From: Streptomyces populi
GTDB taxonomy: Bacteria; Actinomycetota; Actinomycetes; Streptomycetales; Streptomycetaceae
Length of the DNA: 64,000 nt
Direction of reading: 5' to 3'
Assembly: GCF_002911015.1 (NCBI RefSeq)
Contig: NZ_KZ626864.1
Span: 31,298-95,297, forward strand
The notes under the pieces were generated by a model. That model was given only the letters and a program-made list of their open reading frames with translations, searched no databases and was not told the DNA's origin. Below, piece after piece: positions 22,099 through 31,338 of the stretch. The position numbers and the translations under genes are program-made. The number at the start of each line of letters is the position of its first letter. The stretch's first letter is position 1.

Positions 22099-23547
22099 AT
22101 GACCGCGGTACCCACCGTGCACCGGCCCCCGGCCGGGATCTCCCCGGCCACCGGCGGCGGCACCCGCGCCTGGACGGTGACCGCGCTGCTCGTCGTCTTC
22201 ATGATGGTCAACTTCGCGGACAAGTCCGTGCTCGGCCTGGCCGCCGACGAGATCAGGTCCGACCTCCATCTGAGTGCCACTCGGTTCGGTCTCGCCAACA
22301 GCGCGTTCTTCCTGTTCTTCTCCGTGGCGGCGGTGGCCGTCGGACTCGCCGCCGACCGGCTGTCGACGAAGGCGCTCATCCTCGTGATGGCCGTCCTGTG
22401 GTCGGTGGCCCAGGTCCCCGCCGCGCTCGGTGGCGGCCTCGGGGTGCTGGTCGCCTCGCGGGTCTTCCTGGGAGCCGCGGAAGGGCCCGCGTTCCCCGTG
22501 GCCCAGAAGGCCGCCCTCGCCTGGTTCCCCGACGACCGGCGCAACCTGCCCGGCGCGCTGGTCACGCTGGGCGTCACCCTCGGTGTGATCGTCTCCGCGC
22601 CGGGACTGTCCTGGATGATTCAGCATCACGGATGGCGGGCGGCCCTGTGGACCCTCGCCGCCGCGGGACTGGTGTGGGCCACGGCCTGGGCGGCCTTCGG
22701 CGCCGACGGCGGTCACTTCGCCGGTTCCGAAGCCGGCGCGGAGGCGGGGCCGGCCACCGGTCCGGCCACCGGTCCGGCGGTCCCGCCGGCTGCCGGTCCT
22801 CGCGCCGCCACGGAAACCGTTGCGGGCGCCGCCACGGAGGCCGGTCCGCAGGCGCAGGTCCTCCGGCCGTCGGTGACACGGGCGGACGCGCCGTACCGGA
22901 AGATCTTTGCCAGCCGTACCTGGATCGGCGTCACCCTCGCCTACTTCACCAGCTACTGGTCCGTGGCCCTGATGCTCGTCTGGCTGCCCTCCTATCTGCG
23001 CAACGCCCTTGGATATCCAGCAGACTTGGCGGGCACCGTCGTCATCGCCCCCTGGCTCGTCGGGGCCCTCGCCCTGCTCGCCCAGGCGGGCATCACCGGA
23101 CGCCTGATGCGCCGTGGCACCGGCAGCCGGCGGGCCCGCGGCTGGGTGGGCGGCGCGCTGCTCGCCCTCGGTGCCGCCTGCTGTCTGGCCCTGCCGCTCG
23201 CCGACGGCAGGACGGCGACCACCGTCCTGGTCGCCCTCGGCTTCGGTCTCGGGGGCTCGTACGCGACGATCGCCGCGACCACCGTCACGGAACTCGCGCC
23301 GCCCTCCCGCGGAGGCGGCGCTCTTGGCACCATGAACGCGGTGGTCACCGCGGCCGGTCTCGCCGCGCCCGCCGTCGTCGGAGCCCTGGTCGACGCCCGG
23401 GGCACCGACGGGTACCAGACCGCCGTCGTGCTGTCCGGGCTGCTCCTGGCCCTCGGTGCGGCGGCGTCCTTCCTGCTGGTCGACCCGCAGCGGGACATCG
23501 CCCGGCTCGACGGCCGACCGCCGGCCCCAACCGTCCGCCCCACCTGA
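22099..23547 (+). CDS. MFS transporter
   Basis: A 482-residue major facilitator protein of the aromatic-acid/MhpT-like type. It has about 12 membrane helices, the loop motif GLAADRLSTKALIL between helices 2 and 3, and a long cytoplasmic Ala/Pro/Gly-rich loop between helices 6 and 7 (about 205-255, with repeated ATGPATGPA). The start is ATG 22099, seven bases after AAGGA. It follows the dioxygenase by 101 bases and is followed by the aldehyde dehydrogenase 11 bases later, so it probably imports the substrate of the pathway. Direction is inferred from context. Confidence 0.9.
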   Translation: MTAVPTVHRPPAGISPATGGGTRAWTVTALLVVFMMVNFADKSVLGLAADEIRSDLHLSATRFGLANSAFFLFFSVAAVAVGLAADRLSTKALILVMAVLWSVAQVPAALGGGLGVLVASRVFLGAAEGPAFPVAQKAALAWFPDDRRNLPGALVTLGVTLGVIVSAPGLSWMIQHHGWRAALWTLAAAGLVWATAWAAFGADGGHFAGSEAGAEAGPATGPATGPAVPPAAGPRAATETVAGAATEAGPQAQVLRPSVTRADAPYRKIFASRTWIGVTLAYFTSYWSVALMLVWLPSYLRNALGYPADLAGTVVIAPWLVGALALLAQAGITGRLMRRGTGSRRARGWVGGALLALGAACCLALPLADGRTATTVLVALGFGLGGSYATIAATTVTELAPPSRGGGALGTMNAVVTAAGLAAPAVVGALVDARGTDGYQTAVVLSGLLLALGAAASFLLVDPQRDIARLDGRPPAPTVRPT

Positions 23548-23558
23548 GGAGTTGTTCC

Positions 23559-25271
23559 TTGACCACCGCCCCGGCCCTCGACACCGTTCCCCTCGACCGG
23601 GCGCTCGCCGATCTGCGCGCGAACGCCGTCATCTGGACCGCCACCCCGGTGGAGCAGCGGATCGGTCTGCTGGAGCGCCTGCTCCCGCGGATCGAAGCCG
23701 CCGCGCCGGCCATGGTCGCCGACGCCGCCCGTGCCAAGGGCTACGAGGTGACGGCCGGGTGGGCCGCGGAGGACTGGGTGACCGCGCCCTGGGCGCTCGC
23801 CCAGACCGTGGGCGCGTACCTCCATGTCCTGCGGCGGATAGCCGCGGGGAAGGAACCGCTGCCCGCCGGCGCGGTCCGGGACCGGGACGGCCGGACCGTG
23901 GTCGACGTGTTCCCGGCCACCGTCTCCGACCGCCTCCTGCTCAACGGCTTCACGGCGCAGGTGTGGACGCTCCCGGGGACCACACCCGAGCAGGTACGGG
24001 AGCGGGCCGCCCGCCCGTACCGGGGAGTCCCGTCCCGTCCGGCCGTCGCCCTGGTGCTCGGGGCGGGGAACGTACCGGCGATCACACCGCTCGACGTCCT
24101 GCACAAGCTGTACGCGGAGGGGGAGGTCGTCCTCGCCAAGACGAACCCGGTCAACGCCTACCTCCGCCCCCATCTCGAGAAGATCTTCGAGGAGTTCGTG
24201 GACCGCGGCTGGGTCCGCTTCGTCGACGGGGGAGCGGAGACGGGCGCGTACCTCACCGCCCACGACCTCGTCGACTCCATCCATGTGACCGGCAGCGAGC
24301 GCACCCACGACGCCATCGTCTGGGGCACCGACGAGCGGGCCGGTGAGCGTCGCCGCGAGGACGCTCCCCGCGTCGACAAGCCCCTCACGAGCGAACTGGG
24401 CGGTGTGAGCCCCTGCATCGTCACGCCGGGGCCGTGGAGCGCGGCCGACTTCCGCTACCAGGCTGAACACATCGTGACGAGCAAGATGAACAACTCCGGC
24501 CACAACTGCATCGCCACCCAGATCCTTGTCGTGCCCCGCGACTGGGACGGCACGGAACGGCTGCTCGCCGAGATCCGCCGGCTGCTGCGCGAGCTGCCGC
24601 CCCGCCGCGACTACTACCCCGGCGCGGCCGACCGCCTGGACGCCGTGACCCGGGCCCACCCGGAGGCCGAGGCGCTCGGCGAAGGAGCCTGCCGCCTCCT
24701 CGTGCCCGACATCGCCGACCTCGACGACCCGATGCTCACCGACGAGGTCTTCGCCAGCGCCCTGGGCGTCGTCCGGCTGCCGGGCGAGGACGCGCCGGGG
24801 TTCCTCCGCGCGGCGACGGAGTTCGCGGAATCCCGGCTGCCCGGCACGCTCGGAGCGACCCTGCTCGTCCACCCCCGCACCGAGCGTGCGCACCCGGCCG
24901 CGGTGAACGAAGCGATCTCCGCGCTGCGTTACGGGACGCTCGGCGTCAACTGCTGGTCGGCGTTCGGCTTCCTGCTCGGCTACACGCCGTGGGGCGCGTT
25001 CCCGGGGCACACGCGCCAGGACATCGGCAGCGGCATCGGATTCGTGCACAACGCCTTCATGCTGGAGGACGTGCAGAAGACCGTGCTGCGGGCGCCGTTC
25101 GCGCCGGCGCCCCGCGGCCTCCTCACCGGGTCGCCCTCGCTGTCGCCCCGGCCGCCGTACTTCGTCTCGAACAGGACGGGCCGTACGACGATGCGCCGGC
25201 TGACCGCGTACGCCGCGACGGGCCGGGCATCCGCGCTGCCCGGCATCTTCCTGTCGGCCCTGCGCGGCTGA
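23559..25271 (+). CDS. aldehyde dehydrogenase family protein (long form)
   Basis: A 570-residue member of the aldehyde dehydrogenase superfamily, longer than the usual 480-500. Recognisable parts are the cofactor region VALVLGAGNVPAITPLDVLH, a VTGSERTHD turn, ELGGVSPCIVTPG, and the presumed catalytic cysteine in NNSGHNCIATQILVV. The final 60 residues (SPRPPYFVSNRTGRTTMRRL) are basic and unlike classic enzymes. The start is TTG 23559, seven bases after TGAGGAG; no ATG or GTG fits. It is the third gene of the TauD/MFS operon and probably oxidises the aldehyde released by the dioxygenase. Confidence 0.85.
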   Translation: MTTAPALDTVPLDRALADLRANAVIWTATPVEQRIGLLERLLPRIEAAAPAMVADAARAKGYEVTAGWAAEDWVTAPWALAQTVGAYLHVLRRIAAGKEPLPAGAVRDRDGRTVVDVFPATVSDRLLLNGFTAQVWTLPGTTPEQVRERAARPYRGVPSRPAVALVLGAGNVPAITPLDVLHKLYAEGEVVLAKTNPVNAYLRPHLEKIFEEFVDRGWVRFVDGGAETGAYLTAHDLVDSIHVTGSERTHDAIVWGTDERAGERRREDAPRVDKPLTSELGGVSPCIVTPGPWSAADFRYQAEHIVTSKMNNSGHNCIATQILVVPRDWDGTERLLAEIRRLLRELPPRRDYYPGAADRLDAVTRAHPEAEALGEGACRLLVPDIADLDDPMLTDEVFASALGVVRLPGEDAPGFLRAATEFAESRLPGTLGATLLVHPRTERAHPAAVNEAISALRYGTLGVNCWSAFGFLLGYTPWGAFPGHTRQDIGSGIGFVHNAFMLEDVQKTVLRAPFAPAPRGLLTGSPSLSPRPPYFVSNRTGRTTMRRLTAYAATGRASALPGIFLSALRG

Positions 25272-25301
25272 GCGTCCCGCCCGGTCGGCCCCGGCCTCGT
25301 T

Positions 25302-25333
25302 GGCGCGCACGCTGTCGAAGCAGCGTGCGCGCC
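25302..25333 (+). terminator. terminator after the TauD operon
   Basis: Perfect 13-base arms (25302-25314 and 25321-25333, GGCGCGCACG with CGTGCGCGCC) around a six-base loop, 31 bases after the aldehyde dehydrogenase stop. The rest of the 25272-25610 spacer is the promoter region of the kinase, and I see no gene in it. Confidence 0.85.
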
Positions 25334-25610
25334 GGGTTCGCGCGCCCTGTCCTGTCGTCGTGCGCCCATACGGGGTGCGGCGGTGGCGTGCCGGGCGTCC
25401 GTCGCCGCGATCCTGCGCGGTGTGCCACGGACATCGCGCCCCCGGCCGCCCGCACGGGCGTACGGACCCGTTCCGCCCGGAGACAATCTCCCGACCGTGT
25501 CACGGCTCGGCCCCGGCTCGCCCGCCGTGGCGTACAAAGTCGGCTGATAGCTCGTCATACTGGTCGGGGGCGGGCTCGGGGGCGAGCAGTGACGGGGGCG
25601 ATCGCGCGCG

Positions 25611-27890
25611 ATGGCGGAGAGCAGGCTGATCCAGGGCCGGTACCGGCTCCTCGATCCGATCGGGCGCGGCGGCATGGGCGAGGTGTGGCGGGCGCGGGAC
25701 GAATCGCTGGGCCGCCAGGTGGCCGTCAAGTGCCTCAAGCCGCTCGGTCCGCACCACGACCCGTCCTTCGCGCGCGTCCTGCGCGAACGGTTCCGGCGCG
25801 AGGCCCGGGTCGCCGCGGCCCTCCAGCACCGCGGAGTGACCGTCGTCCACGACTTCGGCGAGTCCGACGGCGTGCTGTACCTGGTGATGGAACTGCTGGA
25901 GGGACACAACCTCGGCCAGCTGCTGGAGGAGAACCGGCCCCGGCCGCTCGCCGTCCCCGAGGTCGAGGACATCGCCGACCAGGTGACCGCCGCGCTCGCG
26001 TACACCCACCGGCAGAGCGTCGTGCACCGTGATCTGAAGCCGGCGAACATCATGCGGCTGGCCGACGGCACCGTGAAGATCTGCGACTTCGGCATCGCCC
26101 GCCTCGGCCACGACATCGGATTCACCTCGCGGCTCACCGGAACGGGCGTCGCGATGGGCACCCCGCAGTACATGTCGCCGGAACAGATCGGCGGCTCCGA
26201 GGTCGACCAGCGCAGCGACCTCTACTCCTTCGGGTGCGTGCTCTACGAGATCGCCACCGGGGCACCGCCCTTCGACCTCGGCGACGCCTGGGCCATCCTC
26301 GTCGGCCACCGCGACACCCCGCCCGAGCCGCCCCGCAGCCACCGGGCCGACATACCCGAGTACCTGGAGCGGATCATCCTCGACCTGCTCGCCAAACGGC
26401 CCGAGCAGCGTCCGCAGGACGCCGGGGAGGTCGCCCGCCGCATCACCGCCGGGCGCACCGCGCCGATGTACGTACCGACCGTGGTGGCCCGGCCCCTGCC
26501 GGACCCGGCCGGCGAAGGGGGGACCACGGCACCGCGGTTCCCGGCCCGGCCCGGGCGGCCGCCCTCCCGCTCACCCCGGCTGCCGTCCTGGACCCAGGGC
26601 ATGACCACCGGCCACAAGGCCACCGGCGCGGGACCGCGCCGTACCCCGCCCGACTCCTCGGCCGGTCTCACCGGCGAGTGGACCGTCCGCCCCTCCACCG
26701 TCGTTCCGCTCCCTCCCGGCCGGGGTGAACGTCCCGCCCCCGCGGCGGAGTCGGTCACCGCCCTGGCGGGGCGGCACAACGCCGGACTGAGCCTCGGGCG
26801 GCTCGGCCGGTGGGCCGAGGCGGGCGAGGTGCACCGCTCGGTCGCCGCCGAGCGGGAGCGGCTGCTCGGGCCCGACCACCCGGACACGCTCGCCAGCCGG
26901 TACGAGGTCGGTTTCACCCTCAGCCGCACCGGACACCCCGGCGAAGCGCTCGGCGAGTACGCGCGCGTCGCCCAGGCCAGAGAACGGGTGCTCGGGATCG
27001 GCCACCCCGACACCCTCGCCGCCCGGCAGGAAATGGCTTATGTGTTAGGGCAGTTGGGCCGGCACGTCGAGGCGCACCAGGCCTATGTGTCGGTGCTCGC
27101 CGCCCGGGAACGCGCGATGGGCCCCGACCATCCGGACACCCTGCGCTGCCGGCACAACCTCGCCTTCAACCTCAGCAGGCTCGGGCGTCTGGAGGACTCG
27201 TACCGCATGGCGGCCGAAGTCGCCGCCGCCCGCGCCCGGGTGCTCGGCCCGGCCCACCCCGACACGCTCGTCACCCGTTACGAAGTCGCCTACGTGCTCG
27301 GCCAGTTGGGGCGCTGGCCGGAGGCGCTGCACACCTACCAGGAGGTGGCCGCGGCCCGTGCGCGGGCGCTCGGCCCGGATCATCCGGACACGCTCGCCGC
27401 ACGCTACGAGGTGGGCATCAGCCTCGGCAGACTCGGCCGCAGCGCACAGGCGCTGGAGCTGTACCGCTCGCTCGTCGCCGACCGGACCCGCGCCCAGGGC
27501 GCCACCCATCCCGAGACCCTGCGCGCCCGGCACGGGCTCGGCGTGAACCTCGGCCGTCTCGGCCGCTGGGAGGAGGCCCTCGCCGAGTCCCGTGACGTGT
27601 GCGCCATCCGTGAGCGCGCCCTCGGCGCAGACCACCCCGACACCCTCGTCAGCCGCCGCGAGGTCGCCGTCGGACTCGGCTGGCTCGGACGCTGGGCCGA
27701 CGCCCTCACCGAGTACCGGCGCGTCGCGGCCGCCCGCGAGCGGGTGCTCGGTGCCGATCACCCCGACGCCCTCGCCAGCCGCAGCGACGAGGCCCACTGC
27801 CTGGAGCAACTGGGGCACGGACGGGAGGCGGCGGAGCTGTACCGCAGAGTGGCCGCCGTGCGGCAGCGGCAGGCGGCCGGGGGACGCTGA
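25611..27890 (+). CDS. Ser/Thr protein kinase fused to a TPR array; contains a TTA codon
   Basis: A 759-residue protein. The kinase domain (about 10-285) has IGRGGMGEVWRAR, VAVKCLK, VVHRDLKPANIMRL and CDFGIARLG. A 90-residue linker follows, and then about nine kinesin-light-chain-type tetratricopeptide units of roughly 42 residues with the recurring LGPDHPDTLAARYEVG. No membrane segment is seen, so it is cytosolic, and the TPRs probably bind partner proteins. Codon 479 (27045-27047) is TTA, inside one of the repeats (MAYVLGQLG). In Streptomyces TTA is read only by the bldA tRNA, so full-length protein should appear only when bldA is active. The linked DGPF/ECF42 genes follow after 163 bases. 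Confidence 0.93.
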   Translation: MAESRLIQGRYRLLDPIGRGGMGEVWRARDESLGRQVAVKCLKPLGPHHDPSFARVLRERFRREARVAAALQHRGVTVVHDFGESDGVLYLVMELLEGHNLGQLLEENRPRPLAVPEVEDIADQVTAALAYTHRQSVVHRDLKPANIMRLADGTVKICDFGIARLGHDIGFTSRLTGTGVAMGTPQYMSPEQIGGSEVDQRSDLYSFGCVLYEIATGAPPFDLGDAWAILVGHRDTPPEPPRSHRADIPEYLERIILDLLAKRPEQRPQDAGEVARRITAGRTAPMYVPTVVARPLPDPAGEGGTTAPRFPARPGRPPSRSPRLPSWTQGMTTGHKATGAGPRRTPPDSSAGLTGEWTVRPSTVVPLPPGRGERPAPAAESVTALAGRHNAGLSLGRLGRWAEAGEVHRSVAAERERLLGPDHPDTLASRYEVGFTLSRTGHPGEALGEYARVAQARERVLGIGHPDTLAARQEMAYVLGQLGRHVEAHQAYVSVLAARERAMGPDHPDTLRCRHNLAFNLSRLGRLEDSYRMAAEVAAARARVLGPAHPDTLVTRYEVAYVLGQLGRWPEALHTYQEVAAARARALGPDHPDTLAARYEVGISLGRLGRSAQALELYRSLVADRTRAQGATHPETLRARHGLGVNLGRLGRWEEALAESRDVCAIRERALGADHPDTLVSRREVAVGLGWLGRWADALTEYRRVAAARERVLGADHPDALASRSDEAHCLEQLGHGREAAELYRRVAAVRQRQAAGGR

Positions 27891-28053
27891 CCACCGGAAA
27901 GGGCGTTTCGCGAGAGCGGACACCGGCCCGTGGAACGGGCCTGAGGAAAACCCGGAAAAAATCTCGGCCCGTGATGTCGAGAAGCCGTGGCCCGCTCCGT
28001 CCCAGGGGTGAACGCGCACACAATGGGGCGCACCAGTACCGAGGAGAGTCACC

Positions 28054-28476
28054 ATGGCCAAGTACCTGCTGCTGAAGCACTACCGCGGCGCTCCGGACCC
28101 GGTGAACAACGTGCCGATGGACCGGTGGACGCCGGAGGAGATCTCCGCGCACATCCAGTACATGAACGACTTCGCGGCCCGGCTGGAGAAGACCGGGGAG
28201 TTCGTCGACGGCCAGGCACTCGCCCCCGAGGGGCAGTGGGTCCGCTACGACGGCGAGGGGCGTCCGCCGGTCACCGACGGACCGTTCGCCGAGACCAAGG
28301 ACCTCATCGCCGGCTGGATGATCATCGACGTCGACAGCCACGACCGCGCCGTCGAGCTGGCCGGGGAACTGTCGGCCGCCCCCGGCGCGGGCGGCAGGCC
28401 GATCCACGAGTGGCTGGAGGTCCGTCCCTTCCTGACCGCGGCGCCCACCGTCACGGAGTGCCTCGGCCATGGATGA
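28054..28476 (+). CDS. YciI/DGPF-domain protein paired with an ECF42 sigma factor
   Basis: A 140-residue YCII-related protein with a ferredoxin-like fold. The family-naming DGPF motif is in PPVTDGPFAETKDLIAGWMI. The N-terminus MAKYLLLKHYRG and the C-terminal VEVRPFL-like end (LEVRPFLTA) are standard. GAGGAGA lies seven bases before ATG 28054. Its last eight bases overlap the sigma factor gene. DGPF proteins are the constant partner of ECF42 sigma factors and are usually targets of them. They are not membrane anti-sigma factors. Their biochemical role is still unclear. Confidence 0.93.
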   Translation: MAKYLLLKHYRGAPDPVNNVPMDRWTPEEISAHIQYMNDFAARLEKTGEFVDGQALAPEGQWVRYDGEGRPPVTDGPFAETKDLIAGWMIIDVDSHDRAVELAGELSAAPGAGGRPIHEWLEVRPFLTAAPTVTECLGHG

Positions 28477-29614
28477 GGCCCTCCTCAGGAGCCTCACGCC
28501 CGGCGTGCTCACCGTCCTCGTCCGCCGCGGAGCCGACTTCGCGGCGGCCGAGGACGCCGTGCAGGAGGCTCTCGTCGAGGCGGTCCGCGTCTGGCCCACC
28601 GACCCGCCGCGGGACGCGAAGGGCTGGCTGGTCACCGTGGCCTGGCGCAAGTTCCTCGACGCGACCCGCGCGGACGCCGCCCGCCGCAGGCGTGAGGACC
28701 TGGTCGAGGAGGAGCCGGCGGCGGGACCCGCGAGCGGGGTCGACGACACGCTCCAGCTCTACTTCCTGTGCGCCCACCCCTCCCTGACCCCGTCCTCCGC
28801 GGTCGCGCTCACCCTGCGCGCCGTCGGCGGGCTCACCACCCGCCAGATCGCCCGGGCCTACCTGGTCCCCGAGGCGACCATGGCGCAGCGCATCAGCCGG
28901 GCCAAGCGCACCGTCTCCGGAGTGCGTTTCGACCGGCACGGCGACGTCGCCACCGTGCTCCGCGTCCTCTACCTGGTCTTCAACGAGGGCTACTCCGGCG
29001 ACGTCGACCTCGTCGCCGAGGCCATCCGCCTCACCCGGCAGCTCGCCGACCGGGTCGACCACCCCGAGGTGGCGGGGCTGCTCGCCCTGATGCTCCTCCA
29101 CCACGCCCGGCGCGACGCCCGGACCGCGCCCGACGGGAGCCTGGTGCCGCTGGCCGAGCAGGACCGCGACCGGTGGGACACCCGGACGATCGCCGAGGGC
29201 GTCGCGATCCTGCAAGCGGCCCTCGCCCGCGACCGGCTGGGCGAGTTCCAGGCCCAGGCCGCCATCGCGGCACTGCACGCCGACGCGCGCACCGCCGGGG
29301 AGACCGACTGGGTGCAGATCGTCGAGTGGTACGACGAGCTCGCGCGGCTCACCGACAGCCCCGTCGTCCGGCTCAACCGCGCGGTGGCCGTCGGCGAGGC
29401 CGACGGACCGCGCGCGGGCCTGGCGGCGCTCGCGGCGCTGGACGGCTCGCTGCCCCGCCACACCGCGGCGGCCGCCTACCTCCACGAGCGCGACGGTGAC
29501 CTGGCGACGGCGGCACGGCTGTACGCGGAGGCGGCACGCAAGGCGTCCCACCTCGCCGAACGCGACCATCTGATCCGCCAGGCCGCCCGGCTCAACACCC
29601 GCCGGGAGCGCTGA
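28469..29614 (+). CDS. ECF42-group sigma factor with C-terminal helical extension
   Basis: A 381-residue sigma factor, twice the normal ECF size. Region 2 is in residues 1-80 (AAEDAVQEALVEAVRVWPTD). Region 4 is near 110-160 (LRAVGGLTTRQIARAYLVPE, QRISRAKRTV). About 200 residues of helical, TPR/SnoaL-like extension follow, with the conserved VYLVFNEGYSG-type motif (here LYLVFNEGYSGD) and RLNRAVAVGEADG. This layout defines the ECF42 group, in which the extension takes the place of an anti-sigma factor. The gene overlaps the DGPF gene (ATGGATGA), so the two are translated together. Confidence 0.94.
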   Translation: MDEALLRSLTPGVLTVLVRRGADFAAAEDAVQEALVEAVRVWPTDPPRDAKGWLVTVAWRKFLDATRADAARRRREDLVEEEPAAGPASGVDDTLQLYFLCAHPSLTPSSAVALTLRAVGGLTTRQIARAYLVPEATMAQRISRAKRTVSGVRFDRHGDVATVLRVLYLVFNEGYSGDVDLVAEAIRLTRQLADRVDHPEVAGLLALMLLHHARRDARTAPDGSLVPLAEQDRDRWDTRTIAEGVAILQAALARDRLGEFQAQAAIAALHADARTAGETDWVQIVEWYDELARLTDSPVVRLNRAVAVGEADGPRAGLAALAALDGSLPRHTAAAAYLHERDGDLATAARLYAEAARKASHLAERDHLIRQAARLNTRRER

Positions 29615-29772
29615 GCGGCAGAGTCCGGACCCCTCCGGGAACGCGGGGGCGCGGAGGCCGTCCCGCAGGGGCGGGCGGCCGCGGTCCGAGGTGCCCGTGC
29701 CCACCCGTACGGAGTGCCGCCGCCTGCCGCGCACCCCTGGCCGCCGTAGATCACCACGTGTTACGAAGGGGC

Positions 29773-31338
29773 ATGCCTGTACACGAGGGATATGACGCCG
29801 TGATCGTCGGCGGAGGCCACAACGGACTGGTCGCCGCCGCCTACCTGGCACGGGCCGGCCGGTCCGTGCTGGTGCTGGAGCGCCTCGGGAACACCGGTGG
29901 CGCCGCCGTCTCCACCCGGCCCTTCGCCGGGGTCGACGCGCGGCTGTCGCGCTACTCGTACCTGGTCAGCCTGCTGCCCCGGAAGATCGTGCGGGACCTG
30001 GGCCTCGACTTCCGGGTCCGGGGCCGCACGGTCTCCTCGTACACGCCCGTCGAGCGCGACGGACGGCCCACCGGACTGCTCGTCGGCGGTGGCGAGCGGC
30101 GCACCCGCGAGGCGTTCGCCCGGCTGACCGGATCGGAGCGCGAGTACGAGGCGTGGCAGCGTTTCTACGGGATGACCGGCCGTGTCGCCCAGCGGGTGTT
30201 CCCGACGCTCACCGAACCGCTGCCCACCCGCGAGGAGCTGAGGGCACGGGTCGACGACGAGGACGCCTGGCGGATCCTCTTCGAGGAACCGGTCGGCAGG
30301 GCCGTCGAGGAGTACTTCGCCGACGACCTCGTGCGCGGGGTCGTCCTCACCGACGCGCTCATCGGCACCTTCGCCGACGCCCACGACCCCTCGCTGCGGC
30401 AGAACCGCTGCTTCCTCTACCACGTGATCGGCGGCGGCACCGGAGCCTGGGACGTGCCCGTCGGCGGCATGGGCGCCCTCACCGACGCGATCACCGGCGC
30501 GGCGCGCGCCGCCGGTGCCGTGATCGAGACCGGACACGAGGTGCTGCGGATCGACACGGACGGCGAGTCCGCCGAGATCACCTACCGGACCGCCGACGGC
30601 GAGGGCGTCGTCGCGGCCCGCCACGTCCTGGTGAACGCCTCCCCGCAGGAGCTCGCCCACCTCACCGGAGACGAGCCGCCGACCCCGGCGGAGGGCGCCC
30701 AGCTCAAGGTGAACATGCTGCTCAAGCGGCTGCCGAGGCTCCGCGACACCTCCGTCGACCCGCGCGAGGCGTTCTCGGGGACCTTCCACATCGCGGAGGG
30801 GTACGAGCAGCTGGCCACCGCGCACGCCCAGGCCGCCGTCGGTGAGCTGCCCGCCGCGCCGCCCTCCGAGATCTACTGCCACTCGCTCACCGACCCCAGC
30901 ATCCTCGGCCCGGACCTGGTCGAGCGGGGGTACCAGACCCTCACGCTCTTCGGCCTCCACACGCCGGCGCGGCTCTTCGAGCGGGACAACGACGCCGTGC
31001 GCGAGGAACTGCTGAAGTCCACACTGGCCCAGCTGGACGCCCACCTCGCCGAGCCGCTCGCCGACTGCCTGGCCACCGACGCGGACGGGCGGCCCTGCAT
31101 CGAGGCGAAGACCCCGCTCGACCTGGAGCGGGACCTGCGCCTGCCGGGCGGCAACATCTTCCACCGCGACCTCGCCTTCCCCTACGCCCAGGAGGGCACC
31201 GGCCGCTGGGGCGTGGAGACCCGTCACGCCAACGTGATGCTGTGCGGGGCGGGCGCGGTGCGCGGCGGCGGGGTCAGCGGGGTGCCGGGGCACAACGCGG
31301 CGAAGGCGGTACTGGAGTCCCTGGGCGGCGCGGCCTAG
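29773..31338 (+). CDS. FAD-dependent oxidoreductase, phytoene-desaturase/PYROXD2-like
   Basis: A 521-residue flavoprotein. The N-terminal FAD-binding motif is DAVIVGGGHNGLVAAAYLAR (residues 9-28). A second motif is VIGGGTGAWDVPVGGMGALT, and the C-terminal FAD loop is LCGAGAVRGGGVSGVPGHNA. The closest general family is the bacterial relative of phytoene desaturases and PYROXD2, with unknown natural substrates. No carotenoid genes lie nearby. I start at ATG 29773, but the GAAGGGG lies too close for an ideal ribosome site. Starting at GTG 29758 would make codon 2 a TTA, so start choice decides whether the gene is bldA-dependent. Confidence 0.88.
   Translation: MPVHEGYDAVIVGGGHNGLVAAAYLARAGRSVLVLERLGNTGGAAVSTRPFAGVDARLSRYSYLVSLLPRKIVRDLGLDFRVRGRTVSSYTPVERDGRPTGLLVGGGERRTREAFARLTGSEREYEAWQRFYGMTGRVAQRVFPTLTEPLPTREELRARVDDEDAWRILFEEPVGRAVEEYFADDLVRGVVLTDALIGTFADAHDPSLRQNRCFLYHVIGGGTGAWDVPVGGMGALTDAITGAARAAGAVIETGHEVLRIDTDGESAEITYRTADGEGVVAARHVLVNASPQELAHLTGDEPPTPAEGAQLKVNMLLKRLPRLRDTSVDPREAFSGTFHIAEGYEQLATAHAQAAVGELPAAPPSEIYCHSLTDPSILGPDLVERGYQTLTLFGLHTPARLFERDNDAVREELLKSTLAQLDAHLAEPLADCLATDADGRPCIEAKTPLDLERDLRLPGGNIFHRDLAFPYAQEGTGRWGVETRHANVMLCGAGAVRGGGVSGVPGHNAAKAVLESLGGAA

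Noticed and set aside
26800..27880. DNA direct repeats in the kinase-TPR gene
   Set aside because: They reflect the 42-residue TPR protein repeat; the DNA copies have diverged and are explained by the gene.
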